Shown in pieces: positions 10,511 to 20,139 of a stretch of DNA of 64,000 nt (position 1 is its first letter; each line of letters opens with the position of its first letter). The notes below the pieces were generated by a model. That model saw only the letters and a program-made list of their open reading frames with translations. It made no database searches and was not told the DNA's origin. The stretch is from Leptothrix sp. (in: b-proteobacteria) (GTDB taxonomy: Bacteria; Pseudomonadota; Gammaproteobacteria; Burkholderiales; Burkholderiaceae_C): contig PNKV01000012.1 of assembly GCA_013822685.1 (NCBI GenBank), forward strand, positions 1-64,000, read 5' to 3'. Made by a program: the position numbers and the translations under genes.

Positions 10511-10756
10511 TCAGGCTTTTTCGGCCCATTCCGCCGGGGTCAATGTCTTCATCGACAGGGCGTGGATCTGAGCCCGCATTCTATCGCCCAGGGCTTGGTA
10601 GACGCGCTGGTGCCTTGCAATGCGGGTCTTGCCCTCGAACTCGCTGGACACGATGGTGGCGAAAAAGTGCTGGCCGTCGCCCTCCACTTCCAGGTGGGCG
10701 CAGGGCAAGCCCTCGGCAATGTAGTGCTGGACTTCAGCGGCGGTGGGGTCGGCCAT
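10511..10756 (-). CDS. BolA/IbaG family protein
   Basis: An 81-residue BolA-like protein. Its place directly before murA matches ibaG (yrbA) of E. coli rather than bolA proper. The class-II KH-like fold is indicated by a conserved C-terminal stretch with RHQRVYQAL and the [13 protein letters not shown] end. BolA proteins usually partner with monothiol glutaredoxins in Fe-S handling. The ATG at 10756 gives MADPTAAEV; the frame could extend eight codons further. Confidence 0.88.
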   Translation of the reverse strand: MADPTAAEVQHYIAEGLPCAHLEVEGDGQHFFATIVSSEFEGKTRIARHQRVYQALGDRMRAQIHALSMKTLTPAEWAEKA

Positions 10757-10795
10757 GGTGCGTGCTCTCGGCAAAATCAATCAAAAAAAGGGCAA

Positions 10796-11578
10796 TCAAT
10801 GCCGGATTTTGTACCCGGTCTTGAGAAGGTGCAGGGCGACCAGCGAAACCCCCAGCGTGGCGCTGCCCACCACGCCCAGGCTGAGCCAGGGGCTCACATC
10901 GCTGACGCCAAAGAATCCGCGCCGGAAACCATCGATGAGGTAGAAAAACGGGTTGAGGTGCGACAGGCCCAGCCAGAAAGGCGGCAGCGAATGCACCGAA
11001 TAAAACACGCCCGACAAAAACGTCATGGGCATGATGATGAAGTTCTGGAACACCGCCATGTGGTCGAATTTTTCAGCCCACAGCCCGGCGATCAGGCCCA
11101 GGGCGCCCAGCAAGGTGCCGCCCAGCACCGCGAAAATCACCGCCCACCAGGGTTCGGCCAGGCCTGGCGGCGCAAACCAGCCCGTGACCAGGAACACCCC
11201 CAACCCCACCGCAAGGCCCCGCACCAGCGAGGCACCGACATACGCGAAGAACCACGCGCGGTGCGACAACGGCGTCAGCAGCAAAAACACCAGGTTGCCG
11301 GTGATCTTGCTCTGCACCAGCGACGACGAGCTGTTGGCAAAGGCGTTTTGCAGCAAGCTCATCATCACCAGCCCGGGGATCAGAAAGCGGGTGTAGCCCA
11401 CGCCATTGAACACCTCGACCCGGCCCTGCAGCACGTGGCCAAAGATCAGCAGGTAGAGCACCGCCGTGAGCACGGGCGCGGCCACGGTCTGGAAAGCCAC
11501 TTTCCAGAAACGCAGCACTTCCTTGATGAACAGTGGTTTGGCGCCCGCCAGGCCCAGCGCGTTGACCAGGCCGCTCAT
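10796..11578 (-). CDS. ABC-2 type transporter permease
   Basis: A 260-residue integral membrane protein with about six hydrophobic segments and an ABC2_membrane architecture. The N-terminal region has the conserved EVLRFWKV...TVAAPVLTAVLY element. It pairs with the ATPase encoded immediately upstream (ATGA overlap), forming an export-type half-transporter like YadH/YadG. In E. coli the same position next to ibaG-murA is held by the Mla lipid transporter, but this permease is a different family. The substrate is unknown. Confidence 0.88.
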   Translation of the reverse strand: MSGLVNALGLAGAKPLFIKEVLRFWKVAFQTVAAPVLTAVLYLLIFGHVLQGRVEVFNGVGYTRFLIPGLVMMSLLQNAFANSSSSLVQSKITGNLVFLLLTPLSHRAWFFAYVGASLVRGLAVGLGVFLVTGWFAPPGLAEPWWAVIFAVLGGTLLGALGLIAGLWAEKFDHMAVFQNFIIMPMTFLSGVFYSVHSLPPFWLGLSHLNPFFYLIDGFRRGFFGVSDVSPWLSLGVVGSATLGVSLVALHLLKTGYKIRH

Positions 11579-12483
11579 GCGTGCACCCCTTGCATGATGC
11601 TGAGGAACACGTCTTCCAGATCAGCGCGGCCGATTTCCAGGTCTTCAATGCGGCACTGGCTTTGCCGCAAGGTGGCGAGAATTTGTTCGACCTCGGCCGC
11701 GTCATGAGCCGGCAATTGCACGATGCGGCCCGTGATGCGCGCCTGTGCGGCCAGTGCGGGCGGCAATGGGTCGTCAGTCTTGAAGCGCAGCATGGTGTGC
11801 GCGGTGCCGGCCAGCAGGGCCGATGTGCGGTCCAGGGCCACCAGCTTGCCTTGCTTGAGCATGCCAATGCGGTGGCACAGCGCCTCGGCCTCTTCCAGGT
11901 AGTGGGTGGTCAGCAGCACGGTGTGCCCTTCCTTGTTCAGGCGGGCGATGAACTGCCACAAGGTCTGGCGCAGCTCCACATCGACCCCGGCCGTGGGCTC
12001 GTCCAGCACGATCACCGGCGGCTTGTGCACCAGGGCCTGCGCCACCAGCACGCGGCGCTTCATGCCGCCCGACAGCTGGCGCATGTTGGCATCGGCCTTG
12101 TCGGCCAGGCCCAGGTGTTGCAGCAGTTCGTCGACCCAGGCGCCGTTCTTGTTCAAGCCAAAGTAAGCACTTTGGATCATCAGCGCTTCGCGCACCGTGA
12201 AGAAGGGATCGAAGACCAGCTCCTGCGGCACCACGCCCAAGCGGCGGCGGGCAAAAGCGTAGTCCTTCACCACATCGTGGCCCTGCACCATCACCCGCCC
12301 CGTGGTGGCATGGCTCAGGCCGGCCAGGATGCTGATGAGGGTGGTCTTGCCGGCGCCATTGGGGCCCAGCAGGCCAAAGAACTCGCCCTCTTTGATGTCA
12401 AAGCTGACGCCCTGCAAGGCCGCGACGGATCGCCCGGCCGACACATAGGATTTGGTGACTTGTTGGAATGAAACGGCACTCAT
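11575..12483 (-). CDS. ABC transporter ATP-binding protein (ABC-2 type)
   Basis: A 302-residue ATPase with Walker A GPNGAGKT (residues 40-47), signature LSGGMKRRV, Walker B VIVLDEPTAGVD and the switch His in LLTTHYLEEAE. The C-terminal extension (about 220-302) is the usual DrrA/CcmA-type accessory domain. It drives the adjacent permease. The start MSAVSFQQV is chosen by alignment; an ATG four codons upstream is equally possible, and neither has a clear ribosome-binding site. Confidence 0.9.
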   Translation of the reverse strand: MSAVSFQQVTKSYVSAGRSVAALQGVSFDIKEGEFFGLLGPNGAGKTTLISILAGLSHATTGRVMVQGHDVVKDYAFARRRLGVVPQELVFDPFFTVREALMIQSAYFGLNKNGAWVDELLQHLGLADKADANMRQLSGGMKRRVLVAQALVHKPPVIVLDEPTAGVDVELRQTLWQFIARLNKEGHTVLLTTHYLEEAEALCHRIGMLKQGKLVALDRTSALLAGTAHTMLRFKTDDPLPPALAAQARITGRIVQLPAHDAAEVEQILATLRQSQCRIEDLEIGRADLEDVFLSIMQGVHA

Positions 12484-12607
12484 GAGGTGCCGCATTGTAG
12501 GGAGCGCGTCAAAAGCCTGCCGCTCCTGAGCAAACAGCCACCGCATTCAAGGGGCTGATGCCCAAAATGGTCGGCAGTAAGATTGGCGGCCTAACAGGAG
12601 ACAAACC

Positions 12608-12865
12608 ATGACCGACCTGACCGCTCAATTTGAAGCCGCCGTGGCCAATTCCAAGCTGCTGCCCGCCAAGCCTGACAACGACACGCTGCTGAAGATCTAC
12701 TCGCTCTTCAAGCAAGCCACCGTGGGCGACGTGCAAGGTGACCGCCCCGGCATGATGGATTTCGTGGCCCGCGCCAAGTACGACGCCTGGGCTTCCCTCA
12801 AGGGCAAGACGTCCGACCAGGCCAAGCAAACCTACATCGACCTGATCGCCTCGCTGAAGAAGTAA
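12608..12865 (+). CDS. Acyl-CoA-binding protein
   Basis: An 85-residue protein of the ACBP family, a four-helix bundle that binds long-chain acyl-CoA in the cytoplasm. Ligand-contact residues of the family are visible in IYSLFKQATVGD and in ARAKYDAWASLKG. A strong ribosome-binding site AGGAGA lies 7 bases before the ATG. The gene stands alone between the ABC ATPase (divergent) and the convergent flavoprotein. ACBP is common in eukaryotes and patchy in bacteria but frequent in Burkholderiales. Confidence 0.95.
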   Translation: MTDLTAQFEAAVANSKLLPAKPDNDTLLKIYSLFKQATVGDVQGDRPGMMDFVARAKYDAWASLKGKTSDQAKQTYIDLIASLKK

Positions 12866-12871
12866 GGAGCG

Positions 12872-14092
12872 TTATTCGGTGAAGAGCTTGAACACACCCT
12901 TGGCCGTCAGCAGGTGGCCGGGGTTGCTGGTTTCATCAAGCAAACCACTGATGCGCTGGCGGATCCTGGCGCTGCGTTGCGCGCGCCAGACCACCACGTC
13001 GGCCAACCAAGGCTGACGATTGACCCAATTGGCGCGCTGGTACATCTTGAAGCGGGGCTTCAGGGCACCGAGCTGCCCCTCATAGCTGGCGCGCACCTGG
13101 GCCTCGGCCCAGCCTCCCTTTTGCCCATCGATCAGCGCCCGCGCGGCCAGCATGCCGGTGTGCAAGGCTTTGCCGATGCCCTCGCCTGTGAACGAGTAAG
13201 TGCTGCCCGCGGCCTCGCCGCACACCAGCAAGCCGGGCCTTGAAAAGCGCGCGCCGTCCAGATTGAAGCGCAAGGGCGCCCCCTTGATCTCGCCCATGGG
13301 CACGCCACCTTGCACCAGCTCACGCGCAGGGCCATGCACGCGGATGAAGCGCTCGTAGATCTGGCGCAGATTGGGCTGGCCGCCACCGCGCGTAGACCGA
13401 ATCTCGGAGATGCCCACACCGATGTTGAACACCCCATCGCCGCACGGGAAGATCCATCCGTAGCCTGGGCGCAGCGCCCGGTGCCAGACGATCTCAAGGC
13501 GGTCAATGCGACCCACCATGGCGTCATTTTTGATGTAGCCACGCAGCGCCACGCCACTGGGCGTGTGGCGCTCGGCCATGCGGGCGGCGAGCAAGGCCTG
13601 GGGCACCGCACCGGTGGCCAGCAGCACCCACCGCGCGGTGATGTCACACTGTTGATCACCCTGCTGCAGCCGTGCGCCGGTCACCACGCCGTCAAGCTCA
13701 AGCGGCGCCACAAATTGCACGGGCGCATGCATGCGGGCACCCGCCGCCACCGCTGCACGGCACACGATGTCATCCAGCACTTTGCGAGGCAACACCGCCA
13801 GTTCGCCCGCCACATCGACACGCCCACCCCGGGGCGCAATGCAGGCAACATGACTGACCCGCTGGGCATGCCGCATCACCTCGCTCAGCACGCCCAATTC
13901 GCGCAACGCCTGATGCGCATCGGGGATTAGGCCATCGCCGCACACCTTGTCGCGCGGAAACGCGTGGCGGTCTACCAGCACCACCGACATGCCTGCGCGC
14001 GCCAGCGTGAGCGCAGCAGCACTGCCAGCGGGACCAGCCCCCACGACCAGGACATCGCAGGCCTGGGGCAGCGCTTCAAAACCCAGGTTCAT
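12872..14092 (-). CDS. Geranylgeranyl-reductase-family FAD oxidoreductase
   Basis: A 406-residue flavoprotein. The N-terminal Rossmann fold has GAGPAG (residues 18-23) and the acidic end VVLVDRH. These are followed by the family-typical KVCGDGL motif and the second FAD motif around GEAAGSTYSFTGEGIGKAL. The family reduces prenyl chains or related unsaturated lipids; without photosynthesis genes nearby, the substrate here is open. Its ATG lies 6 bases after the stop of the PHA-system gene, so the two are probably co-transcribed. Confidence 0.85.
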   Translation of the reverse strand: MNLGFEALPQACDVLVVGAGPAGSAAALTLARAGMSVVLVDRHAFPRDKVCGDGLIPDAHQALRELGVLSEVMRHAQRVSHVACIAPRGGRVDVAGELAVLPRKVLDDIVCRAAVAAGARMHAPVQFVAPLELDGVVTGARLQQGDQQCDITARWVLLATGAVPQALLAARMAERHTPSGVALRGYIKNDAMVGRIDRLEIVWHRALRPGYGWIFPCGDGVFNIGVGISEIRSTRGGGQPNLRQIYERFIRVHGPARELVQGGVPMGEIKGAPLRFNLDGARFSRPGLLVCGEAAGSTYSFTGEGIGKALHTGMLAARALIDGQKGGWAEAQVRASYEGQLGALKPRFKMYQRANWVNRQPWLADVVVWRAQRSARIRQRISGLLDETSNPGHLLTAKGVFKLFTE

Positions 14093-14098
14093 GGAGCG

Positions 14099-14413
14099 TC
14101 ACGCGGTGGACGAGCCGCCTTGTGCCTTGGCCAAAATATTGGCCAGATTCCGATCAATCTCAGCTTCAATCAAGGGTTTGAACGCCGACATCATCATGCC
14201 CAGCTTGGTGTCCAGCTCGAAGGCATCGGCACGCACTTTCATTTGGCCCGTGACGCCCATGCGCTCGAAGCTGATGATGTCCTCGTCATCGCCCTGCACC
14301 ATTTGGCAGTTCAGGCCCAGTTGCTTGGCGGCATCGCCCATCCAGTCTTGCGCCAGGGCGCGTGCCTTGTCCATGCCCAAGGCATGGGAACGTTGAATCT
14401 TGATGTCGGCCAT
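14099..14413 (-). CDS. Putative polyhydroxyalkanoic acid system protein
   Basis: A 104-residue protein resembling the PHA granule-region family (PHA_gran_rgn). It begins with IKIQRSHALGMDKARALA and contains an amphipathic beta region (FERMGVTGQMKVRADAFEL). Members occur with polyhydroxyalkanoate genes, but the biochemical role is not known. It is the first gene of a two-gene unit with the geranylgeranyl-reductase-like protein and diverges from the M20 hydrolase. No other PHA gene is in the window. Confidence 0.8.
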   Translation of the reverse strand: MADIKIQRSHALGMDKARALAQDWMGDAAKQLGLNCQMVQGDDEDIISFERMGVTGQMKVRADAFELDTKLGMMMSAFKPLIEAEIDRNLANILAKAQGGSSTA

Positions 14414-14528
14414 GAACGGGCCCTCCGTGGGTGATTTGGCCCTCAGTTTAACGTTTGCCCTGCTGATGCTGGCCTTGTCAGGGGCCCGCGGGTAAGATCA
14501 GCTTTCCTTCTCATCAAGCTACTTCGCC

Positions 14529-15746
14529 ATGTCCGCCGACATCTCCGACCTGTCGTCATTGGTGCTGCCCTCTTTGCTGGATCAGGCCGAATCGATCCAG
14601 GTTCTGCGCCGCGACATCCACGCGCACCCTGAGTTGTGCTTTGAAGAGGTTCGCACCTCGGACCTGATTGCCAAGGCACTGGCCGAGTGGGGCATTGAAG
14701 TGCACCGGGGGCTGGGCAAGACAGGCCTGGTCGGCGTGATCCAGGGCCGCCCCGGGCCCAACTCGGTGGGCCTGCGCGCCGACATCGATGCCCTGCCAAT
14801 CACTGAGCGCAATGAGTTTGCCCACGCCAGCCGACACGCGGGCCGCATGCACGCTTGTGGCCACGACGGGCACACCGCCATGCTGCTGGCAGCGGCGCAG
14901 TACTTGGCCCGACACCGCGACTTCGAAGGCACGGTGTACCTGGTGTTTCAACCCGCCGAAGAAGGCGGTGGTGGCGCCGCAGCCATGATGCGCGACGGCC
15001 TGTTCACGCGCTTTCCGATGCAAGCCATCTTTGGCGTGCACAACTGGCCGGGCATGGGCGCGGGCCAGTTCGCCATCAAGCCCGGCCCTTGCTTCGCATC
15101 GAGCAATGAGTTCCACATCACCGTGCGCGGCAAGGGATCGCACGCGGCCATGCCGCACCTGGGCATCGACCCGGTGCCCGTGGCCTGTCAGATGGTCCAG
15201 GGCTTTCAGACCATCCTGACACGCAATGTGCGCCCCATCGACACGGGCGTCATCTCGGTCACCATCATTCAGGCTGGCGAAGCCACCAATGTCGTGCCCG
15301 ACTTTGTCACGGTGCAAGGCACTGTGCGCACCTTCACGACCGAGGTACTGGACCTGATCGAATCGCGCATGCAAGACGTGGCCCGACACACCTGCGCGGC
15401 CTTCGGGGCTGAATGCGATTTCAAGTTCAACCGCAATTACCCGCCCACCATCAACCACCCGAAGGAGACCGACTTTGTCCGCGAGGTGATGGTGGACCTG
15501 GTCGGTGCAGACAACGTGCTGGAGTTCGAGCCCACCATGGGCGCCGAGGATTTCAGCTACTACCTGCAGGCCATTCCAGGCGCCTACTTCTTGATTGGCA
15601 ATGGCGATGGCGCGCACCGCGAAGGCGGACATGGCCTGGGACCGTGCATGCTTCACAACCCAAGCTATGACTTCAATGACAAACTGATCCCACTGGGTGC
15701 CAACCTGTGGGTGAACCTGGCGCAGCGGTGGCTGGCCAAACGTTGA
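14529..15746 (+). CDS. M20 family amidohydrolase (hippurate hydrolase-like)
   Basis: A 405-residue zinc aminoacylase/carboxypeptidase of the M20D type (hippurate hydrolase, IAA-amino acid hydrolase, N-acetyl-diaminopimelate deacetylase). Metal-binding motifs are MHACGHDGHTAM (Cys110, His112, His115) and FQPAEEGGGG. The dimerisation lid runs from about residue 190 to 300, and a final metal His lies in the C-terminal ACMLHN-type stretch (PCMLHNPSYDF). The substrate is not determinable. It is a single gene 89 bases before the kinase operon. Confidence 0.87.
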   Translation: MSADISDLSSLVLPSLLDQAESIQVLRRDIHAHPELCFEEVRTSDLIAKALAEWGIEVHRGLGKTGLVGVIQGRPGPNSVGLRADIDALPITERNEFAHASRHAGRMHACGHDGHTAMLLAAAQYLARHRDFEGTVYLVFQPAEEGGGGAAAMMRDGLFTRFPMQAIFGVHNWPGMGAGQFAIKPGPCFASSNEFHITVRGKGSHAAMPHLGIDPVPVACQMVQGFQTILTRNVRPIDTGVISVTIIQAGEATNVVPDFVTVQGTVRTFTTEVLDLIESRMQDVARHTCAAFGAECDFKFNRNYPPTINHPKETDFVREVMVDLVGADNVLEFEPTMGAEDFSYYLQAIPGAYFLIGNGDGAHREGGHGLGPCMLHNPSYDFNDKLIPLGANLWVNLAQRWLAKR

Positions 15747-15835
15747 AGAGACAACACAAAAACAACTGCGCTGCCTGCTGGACTTGAAATAGCGATCAAC
15801 GTGCGAGAGGATGCCCTCCAAAAGGAGAAATAGGG

Positions 15836-18800
15836 ATGCAACTCTCAATCGCCGCCAAGCTCGGCCTTGGCTTCGTGCCGGCCCTGGTGGCACTGCTTGC
15901 CGTGGGTTCGATCTTCCGCGAACGCATCACCGAGATTGATGACAGCGCCCGCTGGGTGACCCACACCTTGAGTGTGCAACAGCAGTTGGAAAACGCGCGG
16001 GCACGGTTGGCTGAAGCCGAGAGCAGCGCGCGGGCCTACATGCTCAGCCCCAAAGAGGTCTATCAGCAGTCGACCCGCCAGGCCGCCGTGGAGGCCCGCA
16101 GCGCCATCACCTCGGTGCGTCGCCTGACCGTTGACAATCCCGCGCAGCAAGCCTTGGCCGATGAACTGGAAGTCGCGCTGGACAAACGCCTAGACACGCT
16201 CCTGCACCAGGCCCTGGGAGACATCCCCGTATCCCGCATCGAAGGGGTGATCGCCAATGGCCGCCTTCAAAGCCAGGCCGTGCGGGACATCATCGGATCA
16301 ATGGAGAAGGCGGAGCATGCCCTGCTCGCCGGGCGCCAAGCCACGCAATCGCAAACATTGAAAGACAGCGCACGCACTGTGACGCTGGCCACACTGGGCG
16401 CCGCCGCCCTCGTGATCGGCTTCGGGATCGTCACCGTGCGCAGCATCACCCGGCCGCTGTTGAACCTGGAGAGCGGGGCCCGACGTGTCGGGGACGGTGA
16501 CTATGCCCACCGCATCGCCAGCGAATCGCACGACGAAATTGGCCGGGTGGCGGCCATGTTCAACCAGATGGTCGAGCGCATCGAGCACCGCGAACGCATC
16601 GCCACCGATGAGAACTGGATCAAGTCCAGCCTGGCCAGCTTCACGCCAATCTTCCAGGGCGGAGAGGACCTGGGCAGCGTGTGCCAGGCCACCTTGTCCC
16701 AGTTGGCCACCCTGCTGTCGGTGCCCTGCATGGTGCTGTACATGAGCAAGAAAGGCGCAGGCGAAGCCGGCTTGGTCCGTTGCGCCCACTTTGCCGCGCA
16801 GGACGCGCCCGAACACTTGGCGCCTGGTGAAGGCCTGGCCGGCCAATGCCTGCTTGAAGCTCGCCCGCTGCTGCTGTCCGACCTGCCTGGCCACTACCTC
16901 AAGGTGGCATCTGCACTGGGTTCGACGCCACCCCGGCATGTGTACGTCGGGCCCATTGCTTTCGAGGCCCAGGTCCAGGCGGTCATCGAGATCGCCCTCA
17001 TGCAACCCCTGACCGACATCCAGCGCGAGTTCCTTGATCGGCTGGGCGAAGGCCTGGGCCTGATGTTGAACGCCTTGGAAGCCAAGCAGCACACCGAGGC
17101 CGCCCTGAAAGCCCAGACCGCCCTGAGCCTGACCCTGCAAAAGCAGCAGGACGCCCTGAAGCTGAGCAATGAAGAACTGGCCTTGCAAAGCGAGCAACTG
17201 CGGGCCTCTGAACGCCTGGCCCGCGAACAACAAGAAGAGCTGATGATGGCCAACGAGGAGCAGCACCAGGCCAATGCCGAGCTGCGCCAATTGACTTTGT
17301 CGCTGGACCAGAAGGCGCAGCAGTTGACCGAGACCTCGGCGTTCAAGTCTGAGTTCCTGGCCAACATGTCGCACGAGTTGCGCACACCGCTGAACAGCCT
17401 GCTCATCCTGTCCAAGCTGCTGGCCGAGGATGTGGAACACCCGCTGTCCACCAAGCAATTGCAATACGCCAAAACCATCCACGGCGCGGGCAACGACCTC
17501 TTGGCGCTGATCAACGAAATCCTGGACCTGGCCAAGATTGAATCGGGCAACACCCACATCGACATCACCGAGGTGCCTTACGCCAACCTCGTGCAGATGG
17601 CCAGTGACACCTTCATGCACGTGGCCCAGACCAAGAAGCTGGAGTTCGTGATCGAGGTGGACCCGCAGCTGAACCAAAGCCTGCACACCGACCAGGGCCG
17701 GGTCTGGCAGATCTTGAAGAACCTTTTGTCGAACGCCTTCAAGTTCACGGCCCAAGGCCGGGTGGTGCTTCGCTTTGGCATGGCCGCTGCCAACGGGCTG
17801 CCCGCCCGCCTGAGCATGAGCGTGCAGGATTCGGGCATCGGCATCCCCCCTGAAAAACAGGCGCGCATCTTCGAAGCCTTCAAGCAGGGTGACTCGGGCA
17901 TTGCGCGGCAATACGGCGGCACCGGCCTGGGCTTGTCGATCAGCCAGAAGCTGGCCCACCTGTTGGGTGGCTCGCTGGAGGTGGTCAGTGAAGCCGGCCA
18001 AGGCAGCACCTTCACGCTGTACTTGCCCATGGATGCCGCCCTGACCTCGCCTGGCGGCACGCCCATGGCGGCCTTGGCGCCACCAGAAGCGATCATCACC
18101 AAACCGACCGTGGCACCGGCATTGCCTGCAGGCCAGAGCACGCTCATGGTGGTCACCGACAACGAAGCCTTGGTCCAAAGCCTGGGCGACATGCTCAAGG
18201 ATTACCCGATCGAGCTGGTGCGCATCCCCGAGTTCTCACAAGTCATGGCCGCTTGCGAGGCGCATCCGCCCTTGCTGGTGGTGATGGATGGCACGGCTCA
18301 CCAGGGCGAAATGTGGATGGCCATGGGCCACCTCAAACAGGATCCCAAGACCCGCCACGTCTCCATCCACGTGATGTGCGACGAAGACCAACGCGAACGC
18401 TCGCTGCGGCTGGGCGCCACCTCCTACACCCTGCTGCCCACCGAATCCATCGACACCCTGACGGCAACCCTGCGCTCGCGCCTGGCCCGTTTGACGCAAT
18501 GGCAGCGCAACGTGCTGGTGGTCGAGGACGACCCGGTTCAACTGGCGGCCGTTCTGGATTTGATCGGCAATGGCGACATCCACGCCAAGGGCGTGTCCAC
18601 GGCGGCCGAGGCGCTGGAAGCCATCGAGGCCATGCCTGTTGATTGCCTGGTCATCGACCTGGGTCTGCCCGACATGGACGGTGGCGCGCTGATCGACGCC
18701 TTGAGCCAGCGCCTGGGCCGCGCCAGCCCCCCTGTGATTGTCTACACCGGCCGCGCCATGTCGCGCACCGAAGAAATCGGGCTGATGAAAAAAGCCCAGG

Positions 18801-19309
18801 CCTTGATCGTCAAGGGCGTGGGCTCGCCCGAGCGCCTGATTGACGAGCTGTCGCTGCTGATGAGCCGCCAACCCTCGCGCCTGTCTCCCAGCGCGCGGCA
18901 GTTGATCGACCGAAGCCGCAGTGAAGACCCGGTGCTGGCCGGGCAAAACATCCTGGTGGTGGACGATGACGTGCGCAACATCTTCGCCATCTCGGCCGCA
19001 TTGGAAACCTACGGTGCCCACGTGATCCATGCCGAAAGCGGGCTGGCCGGCATCGACATGCTGCACCAGCACCCTGACACCCACGTCGTGTTGATGGACG
19101 TGATGATGCCGACCATCGATGGCTTGGAGACCATCCGGCGGATTCGCCAGTTGCCGCAGTTCGCGATGCTGCCCATCATCGCGGTCACGGCCAAGGCCAT
19201 GCCCGGCGACCGCGCGGCCTGCGTGGAAGCAGGCGCCTCGGATTACCTGGCCAAGCCAGTGGACATGGACCGCTTGCGCGCCATGCTGCGGGTGTGGTTG
19301 ACAGAATGA
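15836..19309 (+). CDS. Large membrane hybrid histidine kinase with three receiver domains
   Basis: A 1157-residue sensor kinase. It has TM1 (about 9-27), a periplasmic four-helix-bundle sensor (28-180), TM2 (181-203), HAMP (204-257), GAF (about 270-412) and a coiled coil (415-500). HisKA carries phospho-acceptor His513 (MSHELRTPLN), and HATPase_c has DSGIGIP and GGTGLGLS boxes. Three REC-like domains follow: the first (768-880) lacks the normal acidic pair, while the second and third carry Asp941 (DLGLPDMDG) and Asp1088 (MDVMMPTIDG). AGGAG precedes the ATG. The stop overlaps the CheR-like gene by ATGA, so the kinase, methyltransferase and REC-kinase form one operon. The stimulus is unknown. 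Confidence 0.9.
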   Translation: MQLSIAAKLGLGFVPALVALLAVGSIFRERITEIDDSARWVTHTLSVQQQLENARARLAEAESSARAYMLSPKEVYQQSTRQAAVEARSAITSVRRLTVDNPAQQALADELEVALDKRLDTLLHQALGDIPVSRIEGVIANGRLQSQAVRDIIGSMEKAEHALLAGRQATQSQTLKDSARTVTLATLGAAALVIGFGIVTVRSITRPLLNLESGARRVGDGDYAHRIASESHDEIGRVAAMFNQMVERIEHRERIATDENWIKSSLASFTPIFQGGEDLGSVCQATLSQLATLLSVPCMVLYMSKKGAGEAGLVRCAHFAAQDAPEHLAPGEGLAGQCLLEARPLLLSDLPGHYLKVASALGSTPPRHVYVGPIAFEAQVQAVIEIALMQPLTDIQREFLDRLGEGLGLMLNALEAKQHTEAALKAQTALSLTLQKQQDALKLSNEELALQSEQLRASERLAREQQEELMMANEEQHQANAELRQLTLSLDQKAQQLTETSAFKSEFLANMSHELRTPLNSLLILSKLLAEDVEHPLSTKQLQYAKTIHGAGNDLLALINEILDLAKIESGNTHIDITEVPYANLVQMASDTFMHVAQTKKLEFVIEVDPQLNQSLHTDQGRVWQILKNLLSNAFKFTAQGRVVLRFGMAAANGLPARLSMSVQDSGIGIPPEKQARIFEAFKQGDSGIARQYGGTGLGLSISQKLAHLLGGSLEVVSEAGQGSTFTLYLPMDAALTSPGGTPMAALAPPEAIITKPTVAPALPAGQSTLMVVTDNEALVQSLGDMLKDYPIELVRIPEFSQVMAACEAHPPLLVVMDGTAHQGEMWMAMGHLKQDPKTRHVSIHVMCDEDQRERSLRLGATSYTLLPTESIDTLTATLRSRLARLTQWQRNVLVVEDDPVQLAAVLDLIGNGDIHAKGVSTAAEALEAIEAMPVDCLVIDLGLPDMDGGALIDALSQRLGRASPPVIVYTGRAMSRTEEIGLMKKAQALIVKGVGSPERLIDELSLLMSRQPSRLSPSARQLIDRSRSEDPVLAGQNILVVDDDVRNIFAISAALETYGAHVIHAESGLAGIDMLHQHPDTHVVLMDVMMPTIDGLETIRRIRQLPQFAMLPIIAVTAKAMPGDRAACVEAGASDYLAKPVDMDRLRAMLRVWLTE

Positions 19310-20130
19310 CCAAGATGCCTGCCCACCTGCGCGCTGAGCTCGGCCAGTTGGTCGAGGCTGTGTCGGCGCTCAGTGGCATGGATTTTCGGCGTTATCAGCG
19401 CTCGGCCCTGCTGCGCCGCGTGCTGCACACCGTGGACCAGGAGGGGGTGGGCTCCATCGCTGGCTTGGTATCCAAGGTGCGCACCGACCGCGATTGCCTG
19501 CAACGCCTGCGCGCGGCCATGATGCTGCACGTGACCACGCTGTTCAGGGACGAGGGCTATTACCGCGAAGTGCGCAAGCACATCGGGTTTCTGGCCACCT
19601 ACCCCAGCTCACAACTTTGGGTGGCGGCCTGCTCAACCGGGGCCGAGGTGATCTCTTACCGCATCTTGCTGCACGAAGCGGGGCTGGCCCAACGCTGCCG
19701 GGTCTATGCCACTGACCTGAGCGAGGCTGCCATTGCCCAGGCCCAGACCGGGCAATTTGAAGACCACCAATTGGCGGAGTACGAACGCAATTACGTGCTG
19801 GCCGGTGGCCAAGGCCGCTTGAGCGACTACTGCACACGCGTCGATGGGCGTTGGCGGTTCAACACTGCCCTGCTGGACAACGTGGTCTTTGGTGTTCACA
19901 ACCTGCTGACCGACGCATCCTTCAATGACTTTCAGTTCATCTCTTGCCGCAATGTGACCATGTACTTCGACCCCCAGGGCCAGAGCCGCGTTCACACCTT
20001 GCTGCACCAAAGCCTGAGGCCATTCGGTTACCTGGGCCTGGGATTGAGCGAGTCGCTGATGCTCTCGCCGCACTGCGAGGACTACCGGCAGATTCATCCC
20101 GGCGAACCTCTTTACCGCAAGATCCGATAA
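19306..20130 (+). CDS. CheR-type chemoreceptor/protein-glutamate methyltransferase
   Basis: A 274-residue CheR-like SAM-dependent methyltransferase with an N-terminal helical part (1-75) and a catalytic domain. The SAM-binding motif reads ACSTGAEVIS where typical CheR has STGEEPYS, so the conserved acidic residues are replaced. The later RNVTMYFD and CRVYATDLSEAA motifs are close to consensus. The ATG overlaps the kinase stop. There is no CheB or receptor gene in the operon, so the likely substrate is something other than a local chemoreceptor, possibly the kinase itself (inference). Confidence 0.8.
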   Translation: MTKMPAHLRAELGQLVEAVSALSGMDFRRYQRSALLRRVLHTVDQEGVGSIAGLVSKVRTDRDCLQRLRAAMMLHVTTLFRDEGYYREVRKHIGFLATYPSSQLWVAACSTGAEVISYRILLHEAGLAQRCRVYATDLSEAAIAQAQTGQFEDHQLAEYERNYVLAGGQGRLSDYCTRVDGRWRFNTALLDNVVFGVHNLLTDASFNDFQFISCRNVTMYFDPQGQSRVHTLLHQSLRPFGYLGLGLSESLMLSPHCEDYRQIHPGEPLYRKIR

Positions 20131-20139
20131 AGGGAACTC

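Noticed and set aside
16298-18178. 626-codon minus-strand frame opposite the hybrid kinase
   Set aside because: Gln/His/Gly-rich antisense translation of conserved kinase domains; not a gene.
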